Shown: piece after piece, positions 54,686 through 63,818 of the stretch
Layout: every line of letters begins with the position of its first letter
How positions within the stretch are numbered: the first letter of the stretch is position 1
Origin: Candidatus Wallbacteria bacterium
GTDB taxonomy: Bacteria; Muiribacteriota; UBA6191; JACPRK01
Assembly (NCBI GenBank): GCA_016213845.1
Contig: JACQZN010000071.1
Span: forward strand, 1-64,000
DNA: 64,000 nt
Direction of reading: 5' to 3'
The notes under the pieces: generated by a model
Told to the model about the DNA's origin: nothing
The model's input: the letters and a program-made list of their open reading frames with translations, nothing else
The model's database searches: none
Position numbers and translations under genes: made by a program

Positions 54686-56725
54686 ATGCCCATGACCCGC
54701 CAGGCCGTTCCACCCCGATGCGCTCTTTACGGACTGAAAGGAGCCATCCAGTCGTTCGCGCGTGTCCTGGCCCTCACAGCTATCCTCCTGAACGCCGGCT
54801 GCGGAGCCTCGCCCGAGCCGGCCACCGCCCCCGCCGCGCCGGCCTCAGCCACGGCCTCGCAACAGCCGGCTCCCCAGGCTCCTCCGCACGCCCCCACCGC
54901 CGGCCACACCTCCGCTCCCGCCGCCCGCTTCGACCGCGAGTGGGCGCCCTACTTCCCGCCGTCGGCGCTCGCCTACGGTGCGGCCAGGGACCTCTCCTTC
55001 TACAACCCCAGCTTCGGCGGCGTCGCCGACCCGAAGGCCATCCGCGAGCTCCGCGCGCGCCTCTCCGCCCGCTCCCGCGGCGCCACCTTCGCCGACTGGC
55101 TGCAGGAGATCAACGACTTCCTCATCGACAAGAAGTCCGTCCAGGTCAGCTTCGTGGAGCTCTTCGAGCGCGGCTTCGCCTTCGGGGTCGAGCACGACGC
55201 CGCCAAACCGGACTCGGAACCGACATTGACTCTTCTCGCCGTCGGCAATGACAGGCTGACCGCCTTCGCCGAGGCCTTCGAGAAGCACGCCGCTACCACC
55301 TGCGAGCTCGAGTCTCGTGACCTGGCCGGCGGCAAGCTGACCACCCTCCGCCACAAGGGCCGGCCCGCCACGCTCACCTGGTGGCGAGGCCCCAAGCTCT
55401 TCCTGGCTGCCAACGCGACTGCGGCGGTCGAAGCTGCGCTCGCTCGCGGCGCCAAGGGCTCCGGTGGTGTCGAATCGACCCCCGGCTACGCCCAGGCCGC
55501 CGCCCGGCTCGATCCCGACGCGGCCGCTCTCCTGGTCCTGAACCCCGCCCGGCTCGCCGAGAACGTCAAAAGCGATCCGGCCTTCTCCGCGCCTCCCTCG
55601 CCACCGGCCTCGACCCCCGCCGCGGGCGCCGACCCGGCTTCGATGGCCGCTGCGCTCGCCGGCAACGCCCGGCCCCGCGAGCGCGTCCTCGAGACCCTCT
55701 CGAACCTCTCGACTCTCTGGGGGCAGCTCGTCGCCCGCGAAAGCCAGTACGCCTTCGACGTGCACGCCGGCTTCGACGCCTCCGGCGGCGCCTTCCCCAC
55801 CCTCGCAGCCGGCGCCCCCGCCAAGCCGCTCGCCTCCCCGGCCTTGCCCTCCGTCAACAACCCGCTCTTCCTGGCCGCCTCGCTGCAGAAGGACTCGCAG
55901 GCCCCCGCGGGCGACTCGGCCGCCGCAGAGAAGCTCGAAGCTCAGCGCCAGATGAAGGCTTCCGTCGCCATGATGATGGGGCTCAACTACGAGCTCGACG
56001 TCCAGCCCTGGCTCGGCTCCGAGCTCGCTGCCTCCGTCCTCTGGGACGACAAGTTCCCCCAGCTGGCCCTCATGGTCGCCGCCGACGACCCAGAGGCCTG
56101 CAAGAAGACGATGCAGCGCGTCGCCGCCAACTTCAAGGGCAAGCTCGACTTCGAGGAGAAGACCGTCGGCGAACAGAAGCTTTACGTCGCCTCCCAGTCC
56201 GGCAAACCCCAGGTCACCCCGGCCTGGACCGTCGCGGGCGGCTTCCTGATCCTGGCCACCGGCCAGCAGGTCGTCGAAAGCCTCCTCGACTCGCCCCAGA
56301 AGTTGAAAGACAGCCCCGGCTTCGCCAGCCTCTATTCCACCATGAAGGCCGATCGCCTTCAGTTCGCCGCCGTCCTCTCCACCGATGCTCTGGAACGCCT
56401 GGCCGAGCTCGCCGGCCCCGACTCCGAGGCGCTCCAGAAGCAGATGCAGGCCGCTTGCATCGCCAATCTCCCCCACATCCAGTCGGGCAAACTTCCCACC
56501 GCGTCTGCCATCTGCCCCGCGGGCGGCGCCTACGAGCTCCAAAAGGGCTCCGCCGCCTGTTCGCTCCACGGCACCGAGAAGCAGCCGCGCCCGCTTCCTC
56601 CGGGCTCCAACCCGCAAGTCGCCGCCGCCCGCCAGCTGAGCGGCGCCATCGCCACCGTCGCCGCCGGCGGCGCCCTCGTCGAACCCGGCCTCTACCGCGT
56701 CACCGTCGTCTTCCGGCGCAGGTAG
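54686..56725 (+). CDS. Large lipoprotein, possibly DUF3352-like
   Basis: This 679-residue protein has a lipoprotein signal with LLNAGC (Cys about 39). A long Ala/Pro linker (about 42-80) is followed by an alpha/beta domain starting FDREWAPYFPPSALAYGAARD. Repeated segments (FADWLQEINDFLIDKKSVQV, LGSELAASVLWDDKFPQLALM) resemble DUF3352-type surface proteins. The start has AGGAG 8 bases upstream. Third-position C is heavily favoured. The function is unknown; a periplasmic or outer-membrane protein of the cell envelope is likely. Confidence 0.6.
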   Translation: MPMTRQAVPPRCALYGLKGAIQSFARVLALTAILLNAGCGASPEPATAPAAPASATASQQPAPQAPPHAPTAGHTSAPAARFDREWAPYFPPSALAYGAARDLSFYNPSFGGVADPKAIRELRARLSARSRGATFADWLQEINDFLIDKKSVQVSFVELFERGFAFGVEHDAAKPDSEPTLTLLAVGNDRLTAFAEAFEKHAATTCELESRDLAGGKLTTLRHKGRPATLTWWRGPKLFLAANATAAVEAALARGAKGSGGVESTPGYAQAAARLDPDAAALLVLNPARLAENVKSDPAFSAPPSPPASTPAAGADPASMAAALAGNARPRERVLETLSNLSTLWGQLVARESQYAFDVHAGFDASGGAFPTLAAGAPAKPLASPALPSVNNPLFLAASLQKDSQAPAGDSAAAEKLEAQRQMKASVAMMMGLNYELDVQPWLGSELAASVLWDDKFPQLALMVAADDPEACKKTMQRVAANFKGKLDFEEKTVGEQKLYVASQSGKPQVTPAWTVAGGFLILATGQQVVESLLDSPQKLKDSPGFASLYSTMKADRLQFAAVLSTDALERLAELAGPDSEALQKQMQAACIANLPHIQSGKLPTASAICPAGGAYELQKGSAACSLHGTEKQPRPLPPGSNPQVAAARQLSGAIATVAAGGALVEPGLYRVTVVFRRR

Positions 56726-56859
56726 CGGCGGGCGGGGCGGGGGCGGTGATGAAACTGGCATGGCGAGTGCCTTAACCGAGGGAGAAACAACAGGCAACCT
56801 GCGGGATGGCTCTCGCAGGGCCCCGGTAAAGTCCCGAGCCCGGAGGCGGAAAACGGGGG

Positions 56860-56895
56860 CTGGCTCTCAGTCATTGACAGATCGTTGAGAGCCAG
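56860..56895. repeat. Hairpin in the 536-base spacer after the lipoprotein gene
   Basis: CTGGCTCTCA (56860-56869) and its complement TGAGAGCCAG (56886-56895) form a 10-bp stem with a 16-base loop. There is no T-run, so a rho-independent terminator is doubtful. Downstream, 56930-56995 carries another GC-rich 'CCGCCAAGGGGCCGAAGGCC' stem-loop repeat. No gene is recognised between 56726 and 57261. Confidence 0.45.
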
Positions 56896-57261
56896 CATCA
56901 ATGCTCACTCAAGGCATTCCACGCAGAGGCTCCGCCTCCGAACCTCCGCCAAGGGGCCGAAGGCCCCCTGGACCCCCATCTTATGCGGCTTTTAGGTGCT
57001 TCGGATGCGCTCAGTCCATTCGAATCCGACAGATAGTTCAAGAGATATGTCCATGCGTGAGGGACTGGCTCCGGAAGCCCGCTTGAAACCTGGCAGTCGT
57101 CCGGTCGGCTGGCCGGGCTTTTGGTGCCTATACCCGATTTCCGACGACTTTGCCGTTGCCCTGAGGGCTCTCGCCCCCAGCCTTGACGGCGCCCACCGCG
57201 CGACCTAACATAGTCACGCGAAAATCCGCCACTTTTGTAGGAGTCGACTCGGAGGCCGGGC

Positions 57262-59184
57262 ATGATCGGTAGGGGATGCGCGTTTGCGGGGATTCTGTTC
57301 GTCGCCGGCCTGGCTGCCGGGTGCGGCGGGGACGACGATCCGGTCGGCGCCTTGCCGAATCTGGCCGCAGACGGCAGCTCGACGCTGACGGCTGCGACGC
57401 AGGGCCTCGAGCTCGTGACGGGCGGAAGCGCCTCGGCCGCGGGAACGACGACCGACGCCCGGCTGGCCGAGCTCGTCGCCACCGCCGTCCTTGCGAGCCT
57501 GGAGAACGGCAACGCAGGGATGGTCGTGGCGCTGTCCGATCTGGCCGAGCCCGCGGCCCCGGCGACGCCCGCGAAGGCCGCGAAGGGCCGTCGCGTGCCC
57601 CACGTTCCGCGAGGGTTCTGGCGGGCACGCGCGGCAAGGAAGGCCGTGGTCCGCAGCGCCTCCCAGGTCGATGGCTCTCTACCTGCCCCCGACCTGGCTG
57701 TTACAGGCATCTCCCGAGGAGCGCCCGGCCAGACAATGCCCGGCCCCAAGCCCGTGCCGATGCCCTTCCCCGTGCCGCCCGACCGCCCATTGCCACTGCC
57801 CGTCGACCCCTCGACCGGTGCCGGAACCGACCCCGTGACGGGCGGACCCGGCCTCCCGGGCGACAGCACGGTCGGTCCCGACGGCGTTTCCGGCTCGGGT
57901 GGCAACTCCGGCGGCAGCGAGCCTTCAGACCCAGGCAGCCTTCCCCCGCGCCGCCCACCCGAACCGGCGCCGATGCCGAACGTGGACGGCACGGTCGACC
58001 CCACCACGGGCGCTCCACCCGAGCGGCCGCTGCCCCCCGAGGGTCCCGGCGACGAGGTCACGACGATCACTCGCGAACCCTCGCACGCCGCTTTCACACC
58101 GACCGCTGACGGGTTCCGCTTCCAGGAAGGCTCCTCAGAGCTGGTCTTTCACGGCGCCGTGCTCTCGACGGGCACTTCGGGGGAGGTCCTGCGCATCGAC
58201 ATCCAGAATCCGGTGCGGGTCGAGGGGACCGTCTCCGACGAGGGTGGCCTGATGCGAATCGACCTGACGCTGACGGGCGTCACCGGCGTCATGCAGCCGC
58301 CCGCCGACGGCCAGCCCGACAATGGCCCAAGGTTTCAGGTCACGGCTGTGGATAACGTCTCCCTGAAGGGCCGGATCGACCGGATGGAGCTGGACCTGGC
58401 GCTCTCGGGCGTCGCCTCGCAGTTCACCGGGATTTCCGAGCTCGATCAGCAGCTGAGGGGACGAACGCTCGGCCTGACGCTCTCGGCCCGCAATGTCGCC
58501 GACGAGCTGGAGACGGTCTCGCTCAGGGTCCGGGCCCGGGACGTGGCGCTGAAGGGCGACGCCGAGGGTTCGCCCACGGCCGGCGCGCTCTGGGGGCGGG
58601 CCGAGCTGGCCTTCACGTCGACTTCGGAGCCGTACACACGGGACAATGTGCGGGCCGCCGTCTTCGATGTCGACGAGTCGCACGCGCTCAGACTGGGAGC
58701 CGGGTCGCGGCCCCGCTCGGGCGTCGTCGCCGCGTCCATCACGCACCGGGACGGCCGCAAGAGTCAGCTGCGCGCCACGCTCGGGGAGGGCGAAGCGCGC
58801 ATCGAAGGCACGCTCGCCGGTGCAGCAGGAGGCACCGATCGCGTCGAGCCGCTCGGCCCGGGCCACGCCCGCGTCACTGGTGAAGCTCGCCTGGCGGGTG
58901 GCGCTCGCGAGCGTCACGAGGTGGAGATTCAGCCGGCCGCCGACACCGGCCGCCGCCAGGCCCGCGTCCGCAGCCGCATCGCTGACGGGCAAGGCCGGGA
59001 GCTGGTGGAAGTCGACCTGATCGTCGCGGAGGATCGCTCCGGCGGCGGCAGCTGGACCGATCACAGGCTTGTTCCCGCGCGCTCCGGCCGATTCGAAGTC
59101 GACTCCGCGGGCTCCGTGCTCCTGCGCGACGCCTCCGGCGTCGAGCTCGCCCGCGCGAACGTGCCCCGGCGGCGCTCGGGATGA
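57262..59184 (+). CDS. Lipoprotein with long Pro/Gly-rich linker, unknown function
   Basis: This 640-residue protein has lipobox LAAGC (Cys21). An Ala-rich helical part (about 30-140) is followed by a low-complexity Pro/Gly/Asp-rich linker (about 145-265, with MPGPKPVPMPFPVPPDRP). A beta-rich domain (about 280-640) follows with repeated short strands such as VRVEGTVSDEGGLMRIDLTL and LKGRIDRMELDLALSGVA. Ribosome-binding GGAGG lies 6 bases upstream. No family is recognised; it is probably displayed on the periplasmic or outer membrane with the linker spanning the wall or envelope. Confidence 0.6.
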   Translation: MIGRGCAFAGILFVAGLAAGCGGDDDPVGALPNLAADGSSTLTAATQGLELVTGGSASAAGTTTDARLAELVATAVLASLENGNAGMVVALSDLAEPAAPATPAKAAKGRRVPHVPRGFWRARAARKAVVRSASQVDGSLPAPDLAVTGISRGAPGQTMPGPKPVPMPFPVPPDRPLPLPVDPSTGAGTDPVTGGPGLPGDSTVGPDGVSGSGGNSGGSEPSDPGSLPPRRPPEPAPMPNVDGTVDPTTGAPPERPLPPEGPGDEVTTITREPSHAAFTPTADGFRFQEGSSELVFHGAVLSTGTSGEVLRIDIQNPVRVEGTVSDEGGLMRIDLTLTGVTGVMQPPADGQPDNGPRFQVTAVDNVSLKGRIDRMELDLALSGVASQFTGISELDQQLRGRTLGLTLSARNVADELETVSLRVRARDVALKGDAEGSPTAGALWGRAELAFTSTSEPYTRDNVRAAVFDVDESHALRLGAGSRPRSGVVAASITHRDGRKSQLRATLGEGEARIEGTLAGAAGGTDRVEPLGPGHARVTGEARLAGGARERHEVEIQPAADTGRRQARVRSRIADGQGRELVEVDLIVAEDRSGGGSWTDHRLVPARSGRFEVDSAGSVLLRDASGVELARANVPRRRSG

Positions 59185-59385
59185 AGCCGGGTCCCGCCTC
59201 CCGGCCCGCCCGCGGCCGCGCGGCGGCCTACTTGCGCGATGGGCCTCCGTGCTTCGGTGCGCACGGAGTGTCCGATGAGCAGCAGCCGTGTCGTCTGTGC
59301 TGATTTTGCCAATCGGAGGCTTCGCCCTCACGTATGCATGCATCTCCTGAAAATCGGTATGAAATCTAGTTGTACTGATTCCTGT

Positions 59386-59450
59386 CGAGGGCCTTGCCCC
59401 CGAGCCCCCACCAGGGGACGTGTCCCCTGGACCCCGCTGGAGTGAGGTGC
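59386..59450. repeat. GC-rich stem-loop repeat
   Basis: GGGCCTTGCCCCCGAGCCCC, then ACCAGGGGACGTGTCCCCTGG (perfect CCAGGGGAC/GTCCCCTGG-type stem). This is the same family as 3003-3122 and the arms at 61640-61830. The preceding GTACTGATTCCTGTCGAGGG recurs inverted at 61925-61945. It lies in the spacer 59185-59823, which has no intact gene. Confidence 0.6.
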
Positions 59451-59481
59451 GAAGGCTCCCGAGAACCCGCACGGAACCTAC

Positions 59482-59790
59482 GGCTTCGACCTGCATGGCC
59501 GGCAGGCAATCCGCAGCGGCAACCGAGAGGCCCTCGAGAGGCTGGCTCTCTCCTAGGCACCGTCTACCCCGAGCTTGTCGAGGGGCCTCCTCCGGCACTG
59601 GCTCGGCTTCAACGCGGCCCAGACTGCACGCTTGTTCTGCACAAGAAGCGCGCTTGGCGCGACCGGACCACCGCAATCGCCCCTTTGACAATCTTAGGAC
59701 AGGCTTCGAGCCGCTGGACTTCATGGCTAAGCTCGCGGCCCTTGCGCCTCGTCCGAGACAGAACACCCTGCGATCAGATGTTCCCTGTTC
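59482..59790 (+). pseudogene. IS91-family transposase remnant, second copy
   Basis: The plus strand reads GFDLHGRQAIRSGNREALER, then a stop in an inserted 'CCCGAGCTTGTCGAGGGG' repeat. It continues as LARLQRGPDCTLVLHKKRAWRD in another frame and, after a second 'GACAATCTTAGGACAGG' insert, as GFEPLDFMAKLAALAPRPR and QNTLR. This is the same protein region as at 1-290, with stops and frameshifts caused by small repeat insertions. It ends at about 59790 before a distinct gene. It is inactive. Confidence 0.75.
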
Positions 59791-59823
59791 CCTGTTCACC
59801 AGTTCGTCTACGATGTCAGCGCT

Positions 59824-60528
59824 ATGTCGCAGAAATCCAAGAGGCGGCGTGAACGGCAGTCCGTTGACGAGCCGGAACGCGACGACGAGGGGATCCGGTA
59901 CGGGCAGGCGGAGATTGGGCGGATCGTCGCGCTAGCCAGCGAGCTGCAGATGCGCGAGCGGGCTTCCGAATCGAGCCGCGAGGGGCTGGATCACGAGCAG
60001 TTGGTGGCGATGGCGGCCCAGCTCGGGATCGAGCTGCGGCACGTGGAGACAGCTCTGGAGCTGGCCCGCGTCAACGACCGTGGCATGCCGATCGACGGGT
60101 CGATCGAGGAGGTGCGGGGTCGCCTTACCCGCCATTTTGCCGGTGTGAGCCTGGCCCTGCCGATGGAGGGTAGCACCGCGGGGCGCGTGTCGATCGAGGA
60201 CGGGGGGGCTGTCTGCGTCGACTGGCAGGGCCGAACGCTGCGAATGGAGCTGCACGAGGGCCCCGCGGGCAAGACACTCGTGAGCTGGGACGCCCAACTG
60301 GACCCGCAGGAACGCAAGATGCTCGGCACGAAGGTCGGGGGCGGCATCCTGGGTGTGCTGGCCGCCATCGCCGTCGCGGCCGGCGGGAACGTCATCGCGG
60401 GCCTCTTCGCGGCCGTGTTGCTGGTGATCTACGCCGTCGAGAAGATCGAGATGAATGACAACGAACGCCAGTTCATCGAGTTCTGCCGCACTCACCTCGA
60501 CAACGTGCAGCTGGTAGCGCGGGGGTAG
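59824..60528 (+). CDS. Hypothetical protein with C-terminal transmembrane hairpin
   Basis: This 234-residue protein starts MSQKSKRRRERQSVDE, strongly basic and charged. Residues about 55-85 (LDHEQLVAMAAQLGIELRHV) look like a small helical domain. At about 170-205, GGGILGVLAAIAVAAGG and NVIAGLFAAVLLVIYAV are two transmembrane helices. The C-terminus ends in a short soluble segment. The arrangement resembles a membrane-anchored cytoplasmic protein; no family is recognised. Confidence 0.6.
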   Translation: MSQKSKRRRERQSVDEPERDDEGIRYGQAEIGRIVALASELQMRERASESSREGLDHEQLVAMAAQLGIELRHVETALELARVNDRGMPIDGSIEEVRGRLTRHFAGVSLALPMEGSTAGRVSIEDGGAVCVDWQGRTLRMELHEGPAGKTLVSWDAQLDPQERKMLGTKVGGGILGVLAAIAVAAGGNVIAGLFAAVLLVIYAVEKIEMNDNERQFIEFCRTHLDNVQLVARG

Positions 60529-60670
60529 TTTCGGGTACACCCGACCGTACCCGAAACTCACGCCTTCTTGAGCAGCAGCGACGGAAGTCCAAACGGGACG
60601 CACAGCGGCAACGAGAGCCGGATGGTCACGGGGTCGACGAAGCTTTCGAACTGAGCCTCTTGGGTGGCCC

Positions 60671-61039
60671 ATGACCTACAATGATGATTTCGGCTCGCCA
60701 GATCGACAGGGTTTTGCACTTCTACTGAAATCCCCCTTTGTTGTGTGGCGAAATCTGCTCTTTCGCAAGTCACAGCCTCGCCTGGATGAAATCGACAGGT
60801 TGCTCAAGGATTACTCCGAAGTTGACGTGCAGAGGTATGTGAATCACGTCTCATTAGCCTTGTATGTAGGCGATATCTGTCTTCAACGCGCCTGGGCAGA
60901 AGAACTCGTGACTGAGTGGCGTCAACGGCTTAGCATCGCATTTCCCTCGCTCAGCCCCCAATTCAATGTCGAAGACGACGGACTAGAAGTCGTCGTAAGT
61001 GTGTGGGTGGAACCGAGCCAGATTTGCGCTGCTCCATGA
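60671..61039 (+). CDS. Small hypothetical protein, atypical codon use
   Basis: This 122-residue soluble protein starts MTYNDDFGSPDRQGFALLL and is rich in Leu, Arg and acidic residues, with SYPE-type surface segments (LRKSQPRLDEIDRLLKDYSE is similar). The base composition is visibly less GC-rich than its surroundings (many T-ending codons), which suggests recent acquisition. No ribosome-binding site is clear. No family is recognised, so the gene is only moderately supported. Confidence 0.5.
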   Translation: MTYNDDFGSPDRQGFALLLKSPFVVWRNLLFRKSQPRLDEIDRLLKDYSEVDVQRYVNHVSLALYVGDICLQRAWAEELVTEWRQRLSIAFPSLSPQFNVEDDGLEVVVSVWVEPSQICAAP

Positions 61040-61980
61040 CGCCAATGTGCATAACTAGTTCCCGTCCGCAAATGCCCTTTTTTTTGCGGACCGGAGTGGG
61101 GCCGGTCCGAGGGCTGGCGAAGCGGATTTTGCGTTGGCGGGCTTCCAGATCGGCTTCCAAGCCCACGGCCCGATCCGATCGGCCCCGCATCACCACAGCC
61201 TTCTGCTGCAAGACCCCGTTCGACCCCGGGACGTGCCGGCGACTCTCCTCGTCGCCGGGCCCCACCCCGCGGCCCCGGTCGAGTACCCGGGCCCTGCGGC
61301 CGGCCGAGGGCGTGCGGGGCGATCTCGAGGGCGGCCCACAAGGGCGCCCGACCGATGGCTTCGAGCGGAGGGCCGAGTTCGATGTCGCCGGCCGGGCGGC
61401 CAGGGCTCACGCCCAACCTCTCACCGGCGACATCGCATCGAGGCCCGCAGCTCAAAGCCGCACCTTCTCCCGGTGGGCTCGGGAGGACATTCTCCCGACT
61501 TCAGCATCAGTACCGCTGAGGAAGGGCGCAAGGCAGGGTGACGTTTCTCGGACACACCGGATTGCGGGTTTCAGCAAGGAGCGGTTCGCTGCGGCCTGTT
61601 ATCCGACGATTCGAGCGCGATACCCGGCCTTGCTCCTCGGCGGCTAGGCCCCCATCGGGGCTCCCCCCTCACGCATCCATGGATCTCTCGAAAGGCCTTT
61701 TGGTTCCAGGATTCAGCACGGGCCCGGCAACGTCCTCAACTCCGTCTACATCGGGGGGCCAGGGCCTGTCCTGAGCCCTTCGGCAAGCTCAGGACAGGCT
61801 TGTCGAAGGGGGGCCGATGGTCCCCTGGTGGGGTGACGCCCGGCAGCCGTGCCGAGGCCGAACGGGTTCTTGCGCACGCGCAGCGTGCCTGTGCAAGAAC
61901 CCCGGTAGAGGGCAAGGCCCTCGATAGGAATCAGTACGACCCGATTCCATGAGAGCTTTCAGGCGATCCATGGATGCCTC
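61040..61980. repeat. Repeat-dense spacer with several hairpins
   Basis: No gene is convincing here. Hairpins include CTGTCCTGAGC (61766-61776) with its complement GCTCAGGACAG (61786-61796), and a longer stem GGTTCTTGCGCACGC around 61864-61905. 'ATCCATGGAT' occurs at 61676-61685 and 61966-61975, bracketing most of the repeats. The 61925-61945 segment is the inverse of 59363-59383. The region looks like layered insertion of short repeats. Confidence 0.55.
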
Positions 61981-62403
61981 TCAGCAAAGAAAAGGGTTTC
62001 TCACGCGGACCCCTCCATAGTCCTGCCCGTCGGACAGGTCCTCGGACAGGATCACGGAGCAACCGATCGCCCGGGCAGCTTCCACGATCGCTGCATCCCA
62101 GTAGGAGATCTTGAATCGGCGTGCTGTCGCCAGCGCTGCTTGCATGACGCCGACGGTCATCTCCTGCACCGGGAATCGCAGGAAGGACTCGATGAGCTGG
62201 GAGGCCTGTTCGTGGCTCAACCTTGCGGGCTTCGTAGCACGAGTGGCCTGCACGTAGAACTCCTGGAGCACCTGCACCGACAGGGAGAGGTCGTCCCGGT
62301 CGAGCAGAGACCTCGCGCGCTCGGCCTTCTTCCGCTCGGCCGGCACGGTGCTCACCGCATACAGCAAGACGTTGGTGTCAACGAATTCTGCGGCCGTGGA
62401 CAT
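61981..62403 (-). CDS. PIN-domain toxin (VapC-like ribonuclease)
   Basis: This 140-residue protein starts at ATG 62403 (MSTAAEFVDTNVLLYAVS). The PIN acidic residues appear in FVDTNVL (Asp near residue 9), the central Glu in LQEFYVQAT and the C-terminal acidic pair in ISYWDAAIVEAA and VILSEDLSDGQ. It would cleave RNA when free of its antitoxin. It overlaps the upstream antitoxin gene by 26 bases on the same strand, the normal order for vapBC-type pairs. Confidence 0.85.
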   Translation of the reverse strand: MSTAAEFVDTNVLLYAVSTVPAERKKAERARSLLDRDDLSLSVQVLQEFYVQATRATKPARLSHEQASQLIESFLRFPVQEMTVGVMQAALATARRFKISYWDAAIVEAARAIGCSVILSEDLSDGQDYGGVRVRNPFLC

Positions 62404-62617
62404 CGTCGCGGGAAAGGCGATCACCGGCGCTGAAGCCATCGATTGAAGCGAAAACCTCGGTCTGCAGTCGCCTGCGGCGCTCCCCATCCGTTTCTTCCTG
62501 CCCCAACCTCGACAGGAAATCGCGCACCAACGCACTCAAAGACGTATCCCGCTCTGCAGCCTTGACTCGGGCCCGCCGGTAAACCTCGTCTGGAAGTGAT
62601 ACTGTGAGATTCTTCAC
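62378..62617 (-). CDS. Antitoxin with ribbon-helix-helix domain (VapB-like)
   Basis: This 79-residue protein starts with GTG at 62617 (VKNLTVSLPDEVYRRARVKA). The N-terminus has the RHH pattern (L-x-V-x-L-P-D-E-x-Y) that binds DNA as a dimer. The C-terminal part, from about residue 45, is charged and likely wraps the PIN toxin. The start is chosen because the RHH begins there, and a candidate operator (62600-62629) spans it; longer frames upstream carry unrelated residues. Confidence 0.83.
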   Translation of the reverse strand: MKNLTVSLPDEVYRRARVKAAERDTSLSALVRDFLSRLGQEETDGERRRRLQTEVFASIDGFSAGDRLSRDDVHGRRIR

Positions 62618-62629
62618 ATTATCACAGTA
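62600..62629. promoter_or_regulatory. Candidate autoregulatory operator of the toxin-antitoxin pair
   Basis: TACTGTGA (62600-62607) and its exact complement TCACAGTA (62622-62629) are separated by 14 bases, with the antitoxin GTG start (62615-62617) at the centre. RHH antitoxins usually bind such palindromes at their own promoters. Half the site is within the coding region, so binding could also affect translation. Confidence 0.5.
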
Positions 62630-62732
62630 CCACAGACCTGTCTTTCGGCCAACCACCTTCGCCTGAAGCGCCGCCCTCCCCCTCGACTCCCCCGCGCCCT
62701 CGGGGCTATACTGGCGCCGCATCGCTCGCGTC

Positions 62733-63818
62733 ATGCCGCCTCTGCAACAGACTGCCCTCCACGACCGCCACGTGCGCGCCAAGGCTCGCATGGTGGAGTT
62801 CGGCGGCTGGTCGATGCCGGTGCAGTACGCGGGCATTCTGGAAGAGCACCGTCACGTCCGTTCGGCCTGCGGCCTCTTCGACCTCAGCCACATGGGCGAG
62901 TTCTACCTCTCCGGCTCGACGGCAACGGGCGACTTGCAGCTGCTGGTCACCAACGACGTCGCCCGGGCCCAGCCCGGCCAGTGCGTCTACTCCCCGATGT
63001 GCAACGAGCGCGGCGGCGTCGTCGACGACCTGGTCGCCTACCGCCTCGAATCCGACCGCTGGTTGCTGGTCGTGAACGCCTCCAACCACGACAAGGATCT
63101 CGCCTGGGTGCGCGCCCACACCTCGCCCACCACCGTCGTCGACGACCAGAGCTTCGGCACCTCGCTCCTGGCCCTGCAGGGACCATTCGCCGCTACCGTC
63201 CTGGGAGATCACCTCGAGGAGGCCTCGCAGCTCAAGGCGTTCCGGTGCTCGCAGGCCCGGCTGGCAGGCCACGACGTCCTCCTCTCACGCACGGGCTACA
63301 CAGGCGAAGACGGGTTCGAGATCTACTGCACGGACGCGGCCGCGGGCCCGCTCTGGGACCTGTTCATGGCCGACCCGCGCGTGAAGCCGATCGGCCTGGG
63401 CGCGCGCGACACCCTCCGCTTCGAAGCGCGCCTGCTGCTCTACGGCAACGATCTCGACGAAGAGACCACTCCGCTGGAGGCCGGGCTCGATTGGACCGTC
63501 AAGTTCGACAAGCCCGACTTCATCGGCCGCGCCGCGCTCCTGGCCCAGCGCGATAGCGGCCCCCCGCGCAAGCTGGTCGGCTTCAAGATGACCGGCCGCG
63601 GCGTTGCCCGCCACGGCTACGCGATCGTCGCCGGCAACGCCCCGATCGGCCACGTCGCCAGCGGCACCTTCAGCCCCACTCTGGAGCAAAACCTGGGCCT
63701 GGGATTCGTCCAGCCCGCCTTCGCAGCAGAGGGTTCCCGCTTCGCAGTCCAGATCCGCGCTCAGCAGGTCGAGGCCGAGGTCGTCAAGACCCCGTTCTAC
63801 CGCCGCCCCCGTCCGTGA
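62733..63818 (+). CDS. gcvT: Aminomethyltransferase, glycine cleavage system T protein
   Basis: This 361-residue protein begins MPPLQQTALHDRHVRAKARM and continues EFGGWSMPVQYAGILEEHRHVRSACGLFDLSHMGEF, the GcvT signature around the folate site. It also has RTGYTGEDGFEIYC, LGARDTLRFEARLLLYGNDL and LEAGLDWTVKF. Full length suggests it is functional: it transfers the aminomethyl carbon to tetrahydrofolate. It begins 116 bases upstream of nothing shared; the preceding toxin-antitoxin pair is divergent. The expected partner gcvH would lie past the right edge. Confidence 0.94.
   Translation: MPPLQQTALHDRHVRAKARMVEFGGWSMPVQYAGILEEHRHVRSACGLFDLSHMGEFYLSGSTATGDLQLLVTNDVARAQPGQCVYSPMCNERGGVVDDLVAYRLESDRWLLVVNASNHDKDLAWVRAHTSPTTVVDDQSFGTSLLALQGPFAATVLGDHLEEASQLKAFRCSQARLAGHDVLLSRTGYTGEDGFEIYCTDAAAGPLWDLFMADPRVKPIGLGARDTLRFEARLLLYGNDLDEETTPLEAGLDWTVKFDKPDFIGRAALLAQRDSGPPRKLVGFKMTGRGVARHGYAIVAGNAPIGHVASGTFSPTLEQNLGLGFVQPAFAAEGSRFAVQIRAQQVEAEVVKTPFYRRPRP

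Noticed and set aside
61003..61647. Open frames in the 61 kb spacer as genes
   Set aside because: They lack ribosome-binding sites and recognisable domains and overlap repeat hairpins.
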